A stretch of DNA of 16,841 bases from DATGHS01 sp035307785 (GCA_035307785.1 DATGHS010000138.1:1-16841), one strand, 5' to 3'; counted from the stretch's first letter, positions 6,809 through 13,815 are shown. Notes: generated by a model not told the origin, from the sequence alone. Translations and numbers: made by a program.

Positions 6809-8590
6809 GTGGCCCGGTCGCTGCTTCATCTCGTTTTGGGAATGGCCTGCAGCGTTGTCGCTGGCTTTGCCGCAGTAAACGCACAGGACTTTCGCCCAGC
6901 CATGCCGGCCGATCGGCCCAGCGGACCAATTCTCAAGACCAGTGCCAGCGAGAATCCGCCGGCCACGCCGCCGCCGGGCAAACTCCGGATGCCAGAAGAC
7001 CCGGCGCCTGCTCCGCCGCTCATTGGCACCGATGCCCAGCGAATCATGAGCATACCGGGTGTGCCCGAACCGCCGCAATTTCCACCGGCCAATGCGCAAG
7101 CGGATGCCCCACGCGCCCAGGCATTGCCCAAGTCGTTGCCAGCGACACCGATCCCCGATGCGCGCATTACCAAGCCAACTGCCAGCATTCCGCCCGAAGC
7201 CAACGTGAGCCTCGAAATGGTCGGCCCCGATACGACGGCGGTCGGTGTTCCGGCAAGCTATGAAATCATCGTTCGGAATCAGAGCAAGTCGCCGGTCTTT
7301 CAGGTGCGTGTGGAAAACGAGTTGCCGTCGGGCATCCGTTTCGTCCGCGGCGAGCCCACACCGGATATTCCGGCCGATCGCCTGGTATGGAATCTCGGCA
7401 TTCTGGACGGCGGAATGGAAAAACGGCTGAAATTCACCATCGTTTCTTCGACCGAAGGAGAAATACCGGCAAAAGCGACTGTCAGTTTTGCCGCAAGCTG
7501 CTCGGTGCGAACGAAATTCACCCGGCCCAAGCTGTCGCTCACCATCACGGGCCCGGAAACCGTGGCGATTGGCGAACCTGTCGTTTTTCAAATTCAATTG
7601 GCCAACATCGGCACCGGCCCGATTTCGCGCATCGTCTTACGCAACAAGGTTCCCAGCGGATTACAGCACCCGCAAGGGAGCATGATCGAAGCCGAATTGC
7701 CGGGTCTTGCGGTGGGCGAATCGAAGGTCATCACGCTGCGTACGCTTGCGATCAAGGGCGGCCCGCAATGCAACGAGATCGAAGCGCTGGCGGAAAGCAA
7801 CGGCGCGCCAATTCAGTTGACCGGGGGCACTCGCAGCCCGGACCTCAGCGTGTCCGCCAAGGCCGAAGTCCGAGTCTTGCAACCGGACCTGGCTGTGAAA
7901 ATCACCGGACCGAAATCGTGCCTCGTGAAATGTGACGGCATTTTCACCATCGATGTCACGAACCCGGGGAGTGGCCCGATCAACAACGTACGCATCGTGA
8001 ATCGCCTGCCGGAAGGCATGGACTTCCTGGCAGCCAGCGACGAGGGCCGCTATGACCCCGTCACAAAGACGATTAGTTGGAACATTGTCCGGCTCGACCC
8101 GGCCGCGCACCGCGTGGTCACCTTCCAGTTACGCGGCACGGTGACAACGGAGAGCACCAACGTGGTGATGGCCCAGGCCGATGGGAACTTGATTGCCCGC
8201 GCGGAACTGCCGGTCCATGTCGAGGGTGTTCCGGCTATTTCGCTCGAAGTCGTCGCCTTGGACGACCCGGTCGCCGTGAACAGCGACGCCAGCTATGAAA
8301 TTCGCGTCCTTAACCGCGGCAGTTGCCCGTGCACGGGAATTCAGATCATCGCCAGCTTGCCGGAAGGAATGGAATTGCGCGAAGTGCAGGCGCCGGTGCC
8401 GTATCAGACAGCCGGCCAGCAGCTTCAGTTTGCACCTTACGCCAAGCTCGCCACCAAGGCCGACATTATTTATCGTGTAAAGGTCCGTTCGCGCGTGCCG
8501 GGCGACGTTCGCTTCCGCGTGCAGTTGACGTGCGACCAGCTTCAGCAGCCGGTGTTCAAGGAAGAAAGCAGCCGCTTCTACAAGCAGTGA
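6809..8590 (+). CDS. DUF11 repeat secreted protein
   Basis: This is a 593-residue exported protein from the GTG at 6809, which has AGAGGG 8 nt upstream. ATGs at 6788 and 6791 are alternatives that add 6-7 residues without a better ribosome site, and the frame is open to 6662. The signal peptide is ARSLLHLVLGMACSVVAGFA followed by AVNAQ. A Pro/Ala-rich low-complexity stretch covers about 28-130. Four DUF11 beta-sandwich repeats follow (about 132-230, 240-350, 360-470, 475-580). Each has the pattern 'hydrophobic-x-GP..V.VG....Y.I...N.G..P...V...N.LP.G'. DUF11 proteins are surface or envelope adhesion and structural modules, and planctomycetes make many. It follows the MazG-like gene by 82 nt with no obvious terminator, so co-transcription is possible. 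Confidence 0.88.
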   Translation: MARSLLHLVLGMACSVVAGFAAVNAQDFRPAMPADRPSGPILKTSASENPPATPPPGKLRMPEDPAPAPPLIGTDAQRIMSIPGVPEPPQFPPANAQADAPRAQALPKSLPATPIPDARITKPTASIPPEANVSLEMVGPDTTAVGVPASYEIIVRNQSKSPVFQVRVENELPSGIRFVRGEPTPDIPADRLVWNLGILDGGMEKRLKFTIVSSTEGEIPAKATVSFAASCSVRTKFTRPKLSLTITGPETVAIGEPVVFQIQLANIGTGPISRIVLRNKVPSGLQHPQGSMIEAELPGLAVGESKVITLRTLAIKGGPQCNEIEALAESNGAPIQLTGGTRSPDLSVSAKAEVRVLQPDLAVKITGPKSCLVKCDGIFTIDVTNPGSGPINNVRIVNRLPEGMDFLAASDEGRYDPVTKTISWNIVRLDPAAHRVVTFQLRGTVTTESTNVVMAQADGNLIARAELPVHVEGVPAISLEVVALDDPVAVNSDASYEIRVLNRGSCPCTGIQIIASLPEGMELREVQAPVPYQTAGQQLQFAPYAKLATKADIIYRVKVRSRVPGDVRFRVQLTCDQLQQPVFKEESSRFYKQ

Positions 8591-8742
8591 GGCGAGTTGC
8601 GGCGAATTCGAAAAAAATATTCGGAAATCTAATTGCTTTGAGCGCCGTTGGCCGGTAAATTGCTCAGCTAACTTCCGTTGGTTCGGGCAATTGGGGAAGG
8701 AAAGAGGCCGGCGAAACAAGCGGCCACGATGGCTGTAACGCT

Positions 8743-8762
8743 TGGGGGGAGGGACCCCCCCA
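8743..8762. repeat. G6/C6 hairpin
   Basis: TGGGGGG (8743-8749) pairs with CCCCCCA (8756-8762) around AGGGAC. It lies 6 bases before the next palindrome and may belong to the same composite element. Confidence 0.65.
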
Positions 8763-8768
8763 CTTTAC

Positions 8769-8838
8769 GAGACCAGCATGCCTCGCTTACGCCTCGGGCT
8801 GGTGCAACCAGCCGGAAGCGTAAGCGAGGGACGGTCTC
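8769..8838. repeat. Imperfect long palindrome
   Basis: GAGACC (8769-8774) pairs with GGTCTC (8833-8838). Inside, CCTCGCTTACGC (8781-8792) matches GCGTAAGCGAGG, and GGCTGGT (8797-8803) pairs with ACCAGCC (8807-8813) around a GCA loop. The 70-base element folds as one long hairpin with small internal loops. No U-tract follows, so a repeat is more likely than a terminator. Confidence 0.75.
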
Positions 8839-8853
8839 TGGCCCGGCTTGATC

Positions 8854-8882
8854 TTGAGTTGGGGCCACGGCGTTGCTAATAT
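8854..8882 (+). promoter_or_regulatory. Candidate promoter of rimI
   Basis: TTGAGT (8854-8859), a 17-nt spacer and TAATAT (8877-8882) form a moderate sigma-70-like promoter. Transcription from about 8890 would give a leader of roughly 148 nt that contains all of the folded region before rimI. A TTGACA at 8907-8912 has no matching -10. Confidence 0.35.
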
Positions 8883-8917
8883 TCGGCACGAGCTAGCGGG
8901 AACTGCTTGACATTTGG

Positions 8918-9036
8918 ACTCGACACCCTGGGGAATCTTTCCCCGCCAGTCACGGCCAACACGGAACGGAAGAACGGACGCGTCGCGCCACCCACGGAGG
9001 GGGCCTGGCACTCCGTGGCGAGGGGAGGTGTCGAGT
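8918..9036 (+). promoter_or_regulatory. Foldable 5' leader overlapping the rimI ribosome site
   Basis: ACTCGACACC (8918-8927) is fully complementary to GGTGTCGAGT (9027-9036). That closing stem covers the 3' end of the rimI Shine-Dalgarno sequence (GGGGAGGTG, 9022-9030) and reaches within two bases of the ATG at 9038. Inside it are GGGGAA/TTCCCC (8930-8935/8939-8944, 3-base loop) and CCACGGAG/CTCCGTGG (8992-8999/9011-9018). It resembles a multi-branched leader that could hide the ribosome site. It could also be an inserted element with 10-bp terminal inverted repeats. Confidence 0.4.
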
Positions 9037-9037
9037 G

Positions 9038-9568
9038 ATGAGTGTCGGACATGCTCAGAAGGAACTGCTTCGCGTGCACATTCGATGGATGATTCGCCGC
9101 GACATGCCCGAAGTCTTGCAAGCCGAGCAGGAGAGCTTCGACTATTCGTGGACGGAAGAAGACTTTCTCCGCTGCTTGCGGCAGCGCAACTGCATCGGCA
9201 TGGTGGCCGAACTGAACGAGAAGGTTGTCGGCTTCATGATCTACGAATTGCACAAGACAAAGCTCCACATCCTCAACTTCGCCGTCCATCCGAAATATCG
9301 CCGCCTCGGCATTGGCCGGCAAATGATTTCGAAGCTGATCGGCAAGCTCTCGAGTCACCGCCGCACCAAGATCACCTTGGCTGTGCGCGAAACCAACCTG
9401 GCCGCACAACTGTTCTTCCGCTCGATGATCTTCAAGGCCGTGAAGGTGCTGCGTGCCTACTACGAAGACAGCGGCGAAGATGCTTTCCTCATGCAATACC
9501 GCATCTCCAGCGACATCCACGAGGATGCCGAGGAAATAGTGCGCAGCATTGTGCAATACGAGGAATGA
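9038..9568 (+). CDS. rimI: RimI-type GNAT N-acetyltransferase
   Basis: This 176-residue GNAT acetyltransferase is most like RimI, which acetylates the N-terminal alanine of ribosomal protein S18 (and other N-termini) using acetyl-CoA. The acetyl-CoA motif is at residues 83-94, VHPKYRRLGIGR, fitting R/Q-x-x-G-x-G. RETNLAAQLFFRSMIFKAVKVLRAYY (117-142) matches the RimI C-terminal block with a conserved Glu and Tyr, and EDAFLM (148-152) fits the 'EDA..M' ending of the domain. The tail (155-176, acidic) is longer than in classical RimI of about 150 residues. The ATG at 9038 was chosen because GGGGAGGTG ends 7 nt upstream; a GTG at 9035 is directly adjacent. Substrate assignment is from family only. 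It converges on the zinc-ribbon gene. Confidence 0.85.
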   Translation: MSVGHAQKELLRVHIRWMIRRDMPEVLQAEQESFDYSWTEEDFLRCLRQRNCIGMVAELNEKVVGFMIYELHKTKLHILNFAVHPKYRRLGIGRQMISKLIGKLSSHRRTKITLAVRETNLAAQLFFRSMIFKAVKVLRAYYEDSGEDAFLMQYRISSDIHEDAEEIVRSIVQYEE

Positions 9569-9659
9569 CGGTGATTGCTTGCGGTTCGCGCACGCCGATG
9601 ATTGCCGGCTTCGATACGAAGATAAGTTTCACCCCTTACGCGAAACGATACATACGGAA

Positions 9660-9719
9660 GTAGAACGGAATACATTCCGTTCGAGTGGCCCGCCTGGAAC
9701 GGAATAAATTCCGTTCTAC
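9660..9719. repeat. Double-palindrome element (GAACGGAAT arms)
   Basis: Two hairpins occur 34 nt apart: GAACGGAAT-AC-ATTCCGTTC (9663-9682) and GAACGGAAT-AA-ATTCCGTTC (9697-9716), each with a perfect 9-bp stem. Outer GTA (9660-9662) and TAC (9717-9719) extend the long-range inverted repeat, so the two arms can also pair with each other. The layout matches the element at 2587-2637 with unrelated sequence. Confidence 0.8.
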
Positions 9720-9772
9720 GTTCACAGCCTGAACCAAACGTGTCTGTGCGAAACGAATCTTCGCTCCCCCAA

Positions 9773-9825
9773 GGCCGTTTCGTATCAAAGCCCTGACAAA
9801 TGGTTGGCTTTGTTACGAAGCGGCC
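9773..9825. repeat. 20-bp palindrome between convergent genes
   Basis: Arms 9773-9792 (GGCCGTTTCGTATCAAAGCC) and 9806-9825 are complementary with two imperfect positions, one a T.G pair, around a 13-base loop. It lies just before the stop of the minus-strand zinc-ribbon gene. No U-tract is seen on either side. Confidence 0.7.
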
Positions 9826-9882
9826 CGGTATTACGAAGTTCACCGCGCGCGAAAGGAAGCGCGGGGCCGAGTCATCCGAAAC

Positions 9883-10077
9883 TCATTCAGGGGTTTTGGG
9901 AGATGGTGTAATAATTATGGTGGTGCGGTTTCGCTTCGCATCATCGGCTACGTCTTCCGGTCCCCGTTCCCGAACCATGATGAGGGTGTTGCAAATCCGG
10001 CAGCGAATGACTTTTCCATATGCGTCTTCAGGCAGGCGCAATGGGTGGTCACAACCAGCGCAAGTCACGATGAACAT
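9883..10077 (-). CDS. Small zinc-ribbon protein
   Basis: This 64-residue protein has two CxxC knuckles, CAGC at residues 6-9 and CRIC at 26-29, separated by HPLRLPEDAYGKVIR. The pattern 'C..C...L.LPEDA.GK.IRC..C' is that of MJ0042-type zinc ribbons, which in planctomycetes often sit at the N-terminus of larger proteins. Here the ribbon is followed only by a polar tail, so the gene is a stand-alone microprotein. The ATG at 10077 has no clear Shine-Dalgarno sequence. A role in protein or nucleic-acid binding is likely but unproven. It converges on rimI. Confidence 0.7.
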   Translation of the reverse strand: MFIVTCAGCDHPLRLPEDAYGKVIRCRICNTLIMVRERGPEDVADDAKRNRTTIIITPSPKTPE

Positions 10078-10375
10078 ATGACGTTCGCACGCGCCAGCTT
10101 CATGCGGGCTAAAAGAAAGTGCTGCAAGGGATTTCGTTGAACCATAGCATAATTCTCATCATTTTGACTCAGATTATCGCACGTCTTGATGAAAGTAAAA
10201 CGAGCTCTGCGCTCACAAACCGTCACCATTCATCGCGTACTTCAATTCATTCCGATTTTGCCTTGAATTCCGCCTTTGCAGCTCTTAACTTATACTCCGA
10301 ACAGATAAACCAGTCCTAGCGCAGACTTAACTTCTCTGGATTCGCCATCGGAACACGCATCGGGGAGAAATTCTC
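10078..10375. other. Divergent intergenic region
   Basis: These 298 AT-richer bases separate the zinc-ribbon gene (-) from the coiled-coil gene (+) and should hold both promoters. A good -10 candidate for the + gene is TATACT at 10291-10296, but TTGAAT at 10263-10268 is 22 nt away, too far for a standard pair. No small gene or RNA is recognised. Confidence 0.4.
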
Positions 10376-10966
10376 ATGTCTCGTACTTGGATTCTCGCAT
10401 CCGTTGCCGCGCTGTTGGTATGCGGCAACCAGGTATTCGCGGTCGAGCCGGCCGATGATGTGAAAAACCTTAACGCCAAGCAAGACACGATCATCAAGAA
10501 GCTCGATGAGGTCTTGAATCGCGTGATCTCGCTGGACAATCGGCTTTACAGCCTGGAACAAGCAAACACAGGCAACGATAAGGAAGTTCGTGAATTGAAG
10601 AAGCAGGTGGAAACGCTTCGCAATGAAATGAACGCGTTGCGTACGCAATTGAATACGCCGGGCACGACATCGGGATCTTCGCCGCTCAGCGGCGGGCCGA
10701 ATGCGGCGGCCCCGACGATTCCCGCGGGCTTGTCGGTGCTACAAATTCGTAATGACTTCCCCACGCTCATGGAAGTAATCGTAAACGGCAAGACTATCCC
10801 GGTGCAGGCCAACCAGACCGTGGACGTGCGAGTCACGCCAGGCCAGTTTACTTACCGCGTCGTTGGCGTGGACACTGCGGACCGGCAGCGCACGGTTGCC
10901 GCAGGCAAGGTTTATTACGCTCGAATCTTTCCGGTGATGACGGAAGTTCCGGTCTTCATCCCCTGA
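10376..10966 (+). CDS. Secreted coiled-coil protein, unknown
   Basis: This 196-residue protein starts at the ATG at 10376, preceded by GGGGAGAAA. The signal peptide is MSRTWILASVAALLVCGNQVFA with cleavage expected after residue 22. Residues about 25-95 form a heptad-like coiled coil (KKLDEVLNRVISLDNRLYSLEQ, then KEVRELKKQVETLRNEMNALRTQL). A Gly/Ser/Pro linker (95-117) leads to a compact beta-rich domain (118-196: MEVIVNGKTIPVQANQTVDVRVTPG...YYARIFPV). That domain resembles a PEGA-like or carbohydrate-surface beta fold. It probably acts outside the cytoplasmic membrane. It stops one base before cmk starts, so it is co-transcribed with cmk and plsC. No family name is recognised. Confidence 0.82.
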   Translation: MSRTWILASVAALLVCGNQVFAVEPADDVKNLNAKQDTIIKKLDEVLNRVISLDNRLYSLEQANTGNDKEVRELKKQVETLRNEMNALRTQLNTPGTTSGSSPLSGGPNAAAPTIPAGLSVLQIRNDFPTLMEVIVNGKTIPVQANQTVDVRVTPGQFTYRVVGVDTADRQRTVAAGKVYYARIFPVMTEVPVFIP

Positions 10967-10967
10967 C

Positions 10968-11621
10968 ATGATCATCACGATCGATGGCCCGGCCGGTTCC
11001 GGCAAGAGCAGCGCGGCCAAGGCGCTGGCCCAGCGCCTTGGCTTTGAAATGCTCGACACCGGCGCCACCTATCGGGCGGTCGCCCTGGCCATCATGCGGG
11101 CCGGCATCGATCTTGGCGACGAAAAACATTTGCGGCGACTGCTGAGCACTCTACACATCGAAATGCCGCCGCAACGCGTCCTTATCAATCGTGAAGATAT
11201 TACCGCAGCGATTCGTACGCCGGAAGTTTCGGCTTTGGCCAGCAAGGTCGCGGCGATCGGGATCGTGCGCGAATATCTGGTCGGCTTGCAGCGAGCGATT
11301 GCCGCGGGCCGCAACATGATATGCGAAGGCCGTGATCAGGGCACCGTGGTATTCCCAGACGCGGCCTGTAAGTTCTTCATCACTGCCGACCGCGTGGAGC
11401 GGGCCCGCAGGCGTTGGAAGGAATTGCTGGCAAAAGGCAGCAGCGCCACGCTGGATTCGGTTCTGGCCGAGCAAGACGAGCGCGATCAGCGCGATGCTTC
11501 GCGCGACCATTCCCCGCTACGGCCGGCTGAGGATGCGATCGTCATCGATACCACTCTCCTCACGTTGGAACAGGTCCTCGATCTTATGGAGCGGAAAATC
11601 CGGCCATGCTTGAGCGCCTGA
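10968..11621 (+). CDS. cmk: Cytidylate kinase
   Basis: This 217-residue cytosolic kinase phosphorylates CMP or dCMP to the diphosphate with ATP, in pyrimidine nucleotide salvage and CDP-lipid precursor supply. The Walker A loop GPAGSGKS lies at 7-14 and the nucleotide-binding DTGATYRAVA at 30-39. IRTPEVSALASKVAA (82-96) and EGRDQGTVVFPDA (120-132) are family blocks. The lid region is ARRRWKELL, and DERDQRDASRDHSPLRPAEDAIVIDTT (170-196) is the C-terminal block. The Gln in GRDQGTVVFP replaces the Ile or Met usual in GRDIGTVVFP. Length is typical. It starts one base after the previous stop and overlaps plsC, indicating translational coupling. Confidence 0.95.
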   Translation: MIITIDGPAGSGKSSAAKALAQRLGFEMLDTGATYRAVALAIMRAGIDLGDEKHLRRLLSTLHIEMPPQRVLINREDITAAIRTPEVSALASKVAAIGIVREYLVGLQRAIAAGRNMICEGRDQGTVVFPDAACKFFITADRVERARRRWKELLAKGSSATLDSVLAEQDERDQRDASRDHSPLRPAEDAIVIDTTLLTLEQVLDLMERKIRPCLSA

Positions 11622-12271
11622 TGGAATTCATCTACTTCGTGAGTCGCTGGACCATCGGCATGCTGGTGATCCTCTGTTTCGGTTATCGCTACAAGCGCTG
11701 GCAACGACTACGGGACCAGGGGCCGGTTTTGGTGCTCGCCAACCACCAGAGTTATCTCGATATTTTGCTCATCAGCCTCGCCTGCAATCGGCGGCTGTAC
11801 TTTGTCGCCCGCGTCGGCCTAGCCCGTAATCGGCTTTTGGCCTGGATCATGCAACTCTTTCAAACCGTCCTGATCGACAACGAAGGTATTGGCAAAGCCG
11901 GCCTGCTGGCGGTTGAAAAAATGCTAACGGAAGGTCGTGCGGTGCTGATCTTCCCGGAAGGGGAGCGCACTTGGGACGGAAAGATGCAGGAACTGAAACC
12001 CGGCGTGACGCTCCTCATCCGCCGCGTGCCGAGGCTGACGGTGGTGCCGGCAGCAATGGCCGGCGCCTTCGACGCCTGGCCGCGCTTCCGCAGGCTGCCA
12101 CGCTTGGCACCCCCCTTTTTGCTTCGCCAGCGCGAACGCATTGCGGTCTGCATCGGGAAGAATATCGCCGACGCACAATTGGCGGCAATCCCCAAGCGGG
12201 AAATGCTCGGGGTTCTGCATGCGGAAATTGCTAAGTGTTTGGAACAGGCGGAAGAATTACGCGGTCGATAA
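11606..12271 (+). CDS. plsC: 1-acylglycerol-3-phosphate acyltransferase (PlsC family)
   Basis: This 221-residue membrane-associated acyltransferase is expected to add the second acyl chain to lysophosphatidic acid, giving phosphatidic acid. The catalytic NHQSYLD (46-52) fits the NHx4D motif, and FPEGERT (116-122) is the glycerophosphate-binding motif. VPAAMAG (147-153) corresponds to the fourth block. One hydrophobic helix lies near residues 12-27. The first ATG (11606) overlaps cmk by 16 nt. A second in-frame ATG at 11621 overlaps its stop in a TGATG arrangement and could be the real start. The cmk-plsC order is common in bacteria. Confidence 0.92.
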   Translation: MLERLMEFIYFVSRWTIGMLVILCFGYRYKRWQRLRDQGPVLVLANHQSYLDILLISLACNRRLYFVARVGLARNRLLAWIMQLFQTVLIDNEGIGKAGLLAVEKMLTEGRAVLIFPEGERTWDGKMQELKPGVTLLIRRVPRLTVVPAAMAGAFDAWPRFRRLPRLAPPFLLRQRERIAVCIGKNIADAQLAAIPKREMLGVLHAEIAKCLEQAEELRGR

Positions 12272-12285
12272 ATAGTAACGGCCGC

Positions 12286-12345
12286 GCTTAACCGCCGCTT
12301 AGTCGGTGGCTGGAAGCTGCCGTTAAGCTGCCAGGACGAATTTTT
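12286..12345 (+). terminator. Possible terminator after plsC
   Basis: GCTTAAC (12286-12292) pairs with GTTAAGC (12322-12328), and the loop holds further GC-rich partial pairing. A run of five T's lies at 12341-12345, about 12 bases further on. The stem is interrupted, so this is a weak call. Confidence 0.3.
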
Positions 12346-12408
12346 CCCTACGTCGTTCGGATTACAACTAACATCGACAGCCCACCTGCCAGGGATTACG
12401 CTGGCAAT

Positions 12409-13080
12409 ATGGACGAGAGTATTTGGTGCACTGGAACCAACCTGGAAGGCATGAAACACCTGGCTTGCCTGTCGTCGGCGGAGCGGAAGTTGCGGCTTTT
12501 CGGCTGCGCCTGTTGCCGCCGCATGTGGCCGCTGCTGAACCGCAAGAAACTGCGGCACGCTATCGAAGTCGCGGAACGTTTTGCCGACGGGCTCGCTAAC
12601 GAAGAAGAACGAATCGCGGCTCATCGCTCGATCGCTCGTTCCATTGAGTTTTTTGACGTCGATTCCAGCCAGGGCCAGGAAGCCCTGTACGCGGCCGAGT
12701 TTGTGCTTCACACCGCTCGTTTTGCGGCCAACGATGCACCGGCCATGGCACTGCGAGCGATCGCCGCGGCGCACCGGCATCAACCTGCCGTCGAAGAGGC
12801 GGAAGCCCGTGCGCAAATGGAACTGCTGCGCGACATCTTCGGCCCTCTGCTCTTCCGCTGGATTCCATTTGCCGACGAGTGGCATGAATGGAAGTGCGGC
12901 TGCTTGCAAAAGTTGGCCCGCACCATCTATGAAGACGAGCATTTCGAGCTGCTGCCGATTCTAGCCGATGCCTTGCAGGAAGCCGGCTGCACCGATGCCG
13001 ACGTGTTGGCCCATTGCCAATCGAAGACTCGTCACGTTCGCGGGTGCTGGGTCGTGGATTGGGTGCTGGGAAGAAATTGA
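12409..13080 (+). CDS. Conserved Gemmataceae-type protein, unknown function
   Basis: This 223-residue soluble protein belongs to a family I know mainly from Gemmata relatives, where it occurs alone or joined to SMI1/KNR4 or TIGR02996 modules. The N-terminal KLRLFGCACCRRMWPLL (27-43) and C-terminal LPILADALQEAGCTDADVLAHC (183-204), then HVRGCWVVDWVLG, are the hallmarks. Between them are alanine-rich helices and LLRDIFGPLLFRW (144-156). Many Cys residues (CACC, CGC, CTD) are present, but no CxxC pair spacing typical of a zinc ribbon. No signal peptide or membrane segment is seen. The ATG at 12409 lies at the foot of a small inverted repeat (12387-12406). Function is unknown. Confidence 0.8.
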   Translation: MDESIWCTGTNLEGMKHLACLSSAERKLRLFGCACCRRMWPLLNRKKLRHAIEVAERFADGLANEEERIAAHRSIARSIEFFDVDSSQGQEALYAAEFVLHTARFAANDAPAMALRAIAAAHRHQPAVEEAEARAQMELLRDIFGPLLFRWIPFADEWHEWKCGCLQKLARTIYEDEHFELLPILADALQEAGCTDADVLAHCQSKTRHVRGCWVVDWVLGRN

Positions 13081-13146
13081 CTGGCGAGCTCGGCCAGTAT
13101 TGGCCCCGCTCGCCATTGCCGGCGCTGCGGGCTCAATTCTCTGCAC

Positions 13147-13175
13147 TTGACAAAAACCGCCTCTCAAGCTATTTC
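13147..13175 (+). promoter_or_regulatory. Candidate promoter of the lipoprotein gene
   Basis: A perfect TTGACA (13147-13152) is followed after 17 nt by TATTTC (13170-13175), only three of six matches to the -10 consensus. It lies 32 bases before the start codon at 13207. Confidence 0.3.
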
Positions 13176-13206
13176 CCTCGCTCCTTCATCGTGGGGGAAA
13201 GTCCGA

Positions 13207-13815
13207 ATGCGGCGGATGAGGCAATTCCTGGCCGGCGTGTTCCTCCTTATCGGAGGCGGTTGCGTCAACTCACCTTTAGCCGATCATCCTTATTTCCAGC
13301 GGCCGGAGAACATTAGCCATGTTAACGAAATCGTCATCACGCCGGACCAGCCCGGGCCCGAGGCGTATGCGTATTTGTTCGACAAGGTACTCGACGTGGT
13401 CGGTGGCGAATTCGATATCGCCTTCTCTAGCCGCTACGACGGCCGCATTGAGTCGCAGCCCCGTCTTGCCCCAGGACTCGAGCAGCCCTGGAAGCCGGGC
13501 AGCCCGAACTTGTACGAACGCATCCAGGCTGTGTGTCAAACCTATCGTCATCGCTGCTTCGTGCTAATCCAGCCCGAGCGCGAGGGGGCGTATCGCATCA
13601 ACGTGACTGTGTTCAAGGAATTGGAAGACTTGCCCAAGCCCTCGCGCGATCCGAGTGCGGGAGCTGCCTTCCGCAATGATCCATCCGTGGAGCGCGTAGC
13701 CGAAGTGGTGGACGAAGCGTCGGCTTCGCCCAGCTGGATTCCCAAAGGCCGCGATTATCCGCTCGAGCAGAAGTTACTGCACAAGATCGAAGACGCCTTA
13801 CTCCCTCGGAAGTAA
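13207..13815 (+). CDS. Lipoprotein, unknown function
   Basis: This is a 202-residue protein from the ATG at 13207, which has GGGGGA at 13193-13198. The frame is open back to a TTG at 13147 that falls in a TTGACA promoter candidate, so the longer form is unlikely. The signal is MRRMRQFLAGVFLLIGGGC, with Cys19 as the likely lipid site, though Gly at -3 is not the preferred lipobox residue. The mature protein contains DGRIESQPRLAPGLEQPWKPG, IQAVCQTYRHRCFVLIQPE and INVTVFKELEDLPKP, a pattern I associate with uncharacterised planctomycete lipoproteins. The C-terminus is amphipathic (LEQKLLHKIEDALLPRK). Its stop abuts the stop of the kinase gene with no intergenic base. Confidence 0.8.
   Translation: MRRMRQFLAGVFLLIGGGCVNSPLADHPYFQRPENISHVNEIVITPDQPGPEAYAYLFDKVLDVVGGEFDIAFSSRYDGRIESQPRLAPGLEQPWKPGSPNLYERIQAVCQTYRHRCFVLIQPEREGAYRINVTVFKELEDLPKPSRDPSAGAAFRNDPSVERVAEVVDEASASPSWIPKGRDYPLEQKLLHKIEDALLPRK

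Larger units (their letters stand above)
8591..9037. other. Intergenic region with palindromes and a rimI leader
   Basis: This 447-base gap carries no convincing gene. From left to right it holds about 150 bases without recognised structure, a G6/C6 hairpin (8743-8762), a longer imperfect palindrome (8769-8838), a candidate promoter (8854-8882) and a foldable leader before rimI (8918-9036). A frame from 8914 into the rimI region is a shadow. Confidence 0.6.
9569..9882. other. Gap between convergent genes, no gene seen
   Basis: This 314-base stretch has no supported coding frame. It holds two palindromic elements (9660-9719 and 9773-9825), and nothing else recognisable. Confidence 0.6.

Noticed and set aside
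8914..9663. Open frame overlapping rimI in another phase
   Set aside because: Arginine- and proline-rich shadow with no family features; the rimI frame has clear GNAT motifs and a strong ribosome site.
11860..12942. 360-codon minus-strand frame across plsC and the Gemmataceae-type gene
   Set aside because: It crosses two supported genes and a gap, which is typical of GC-rich antisense frames.
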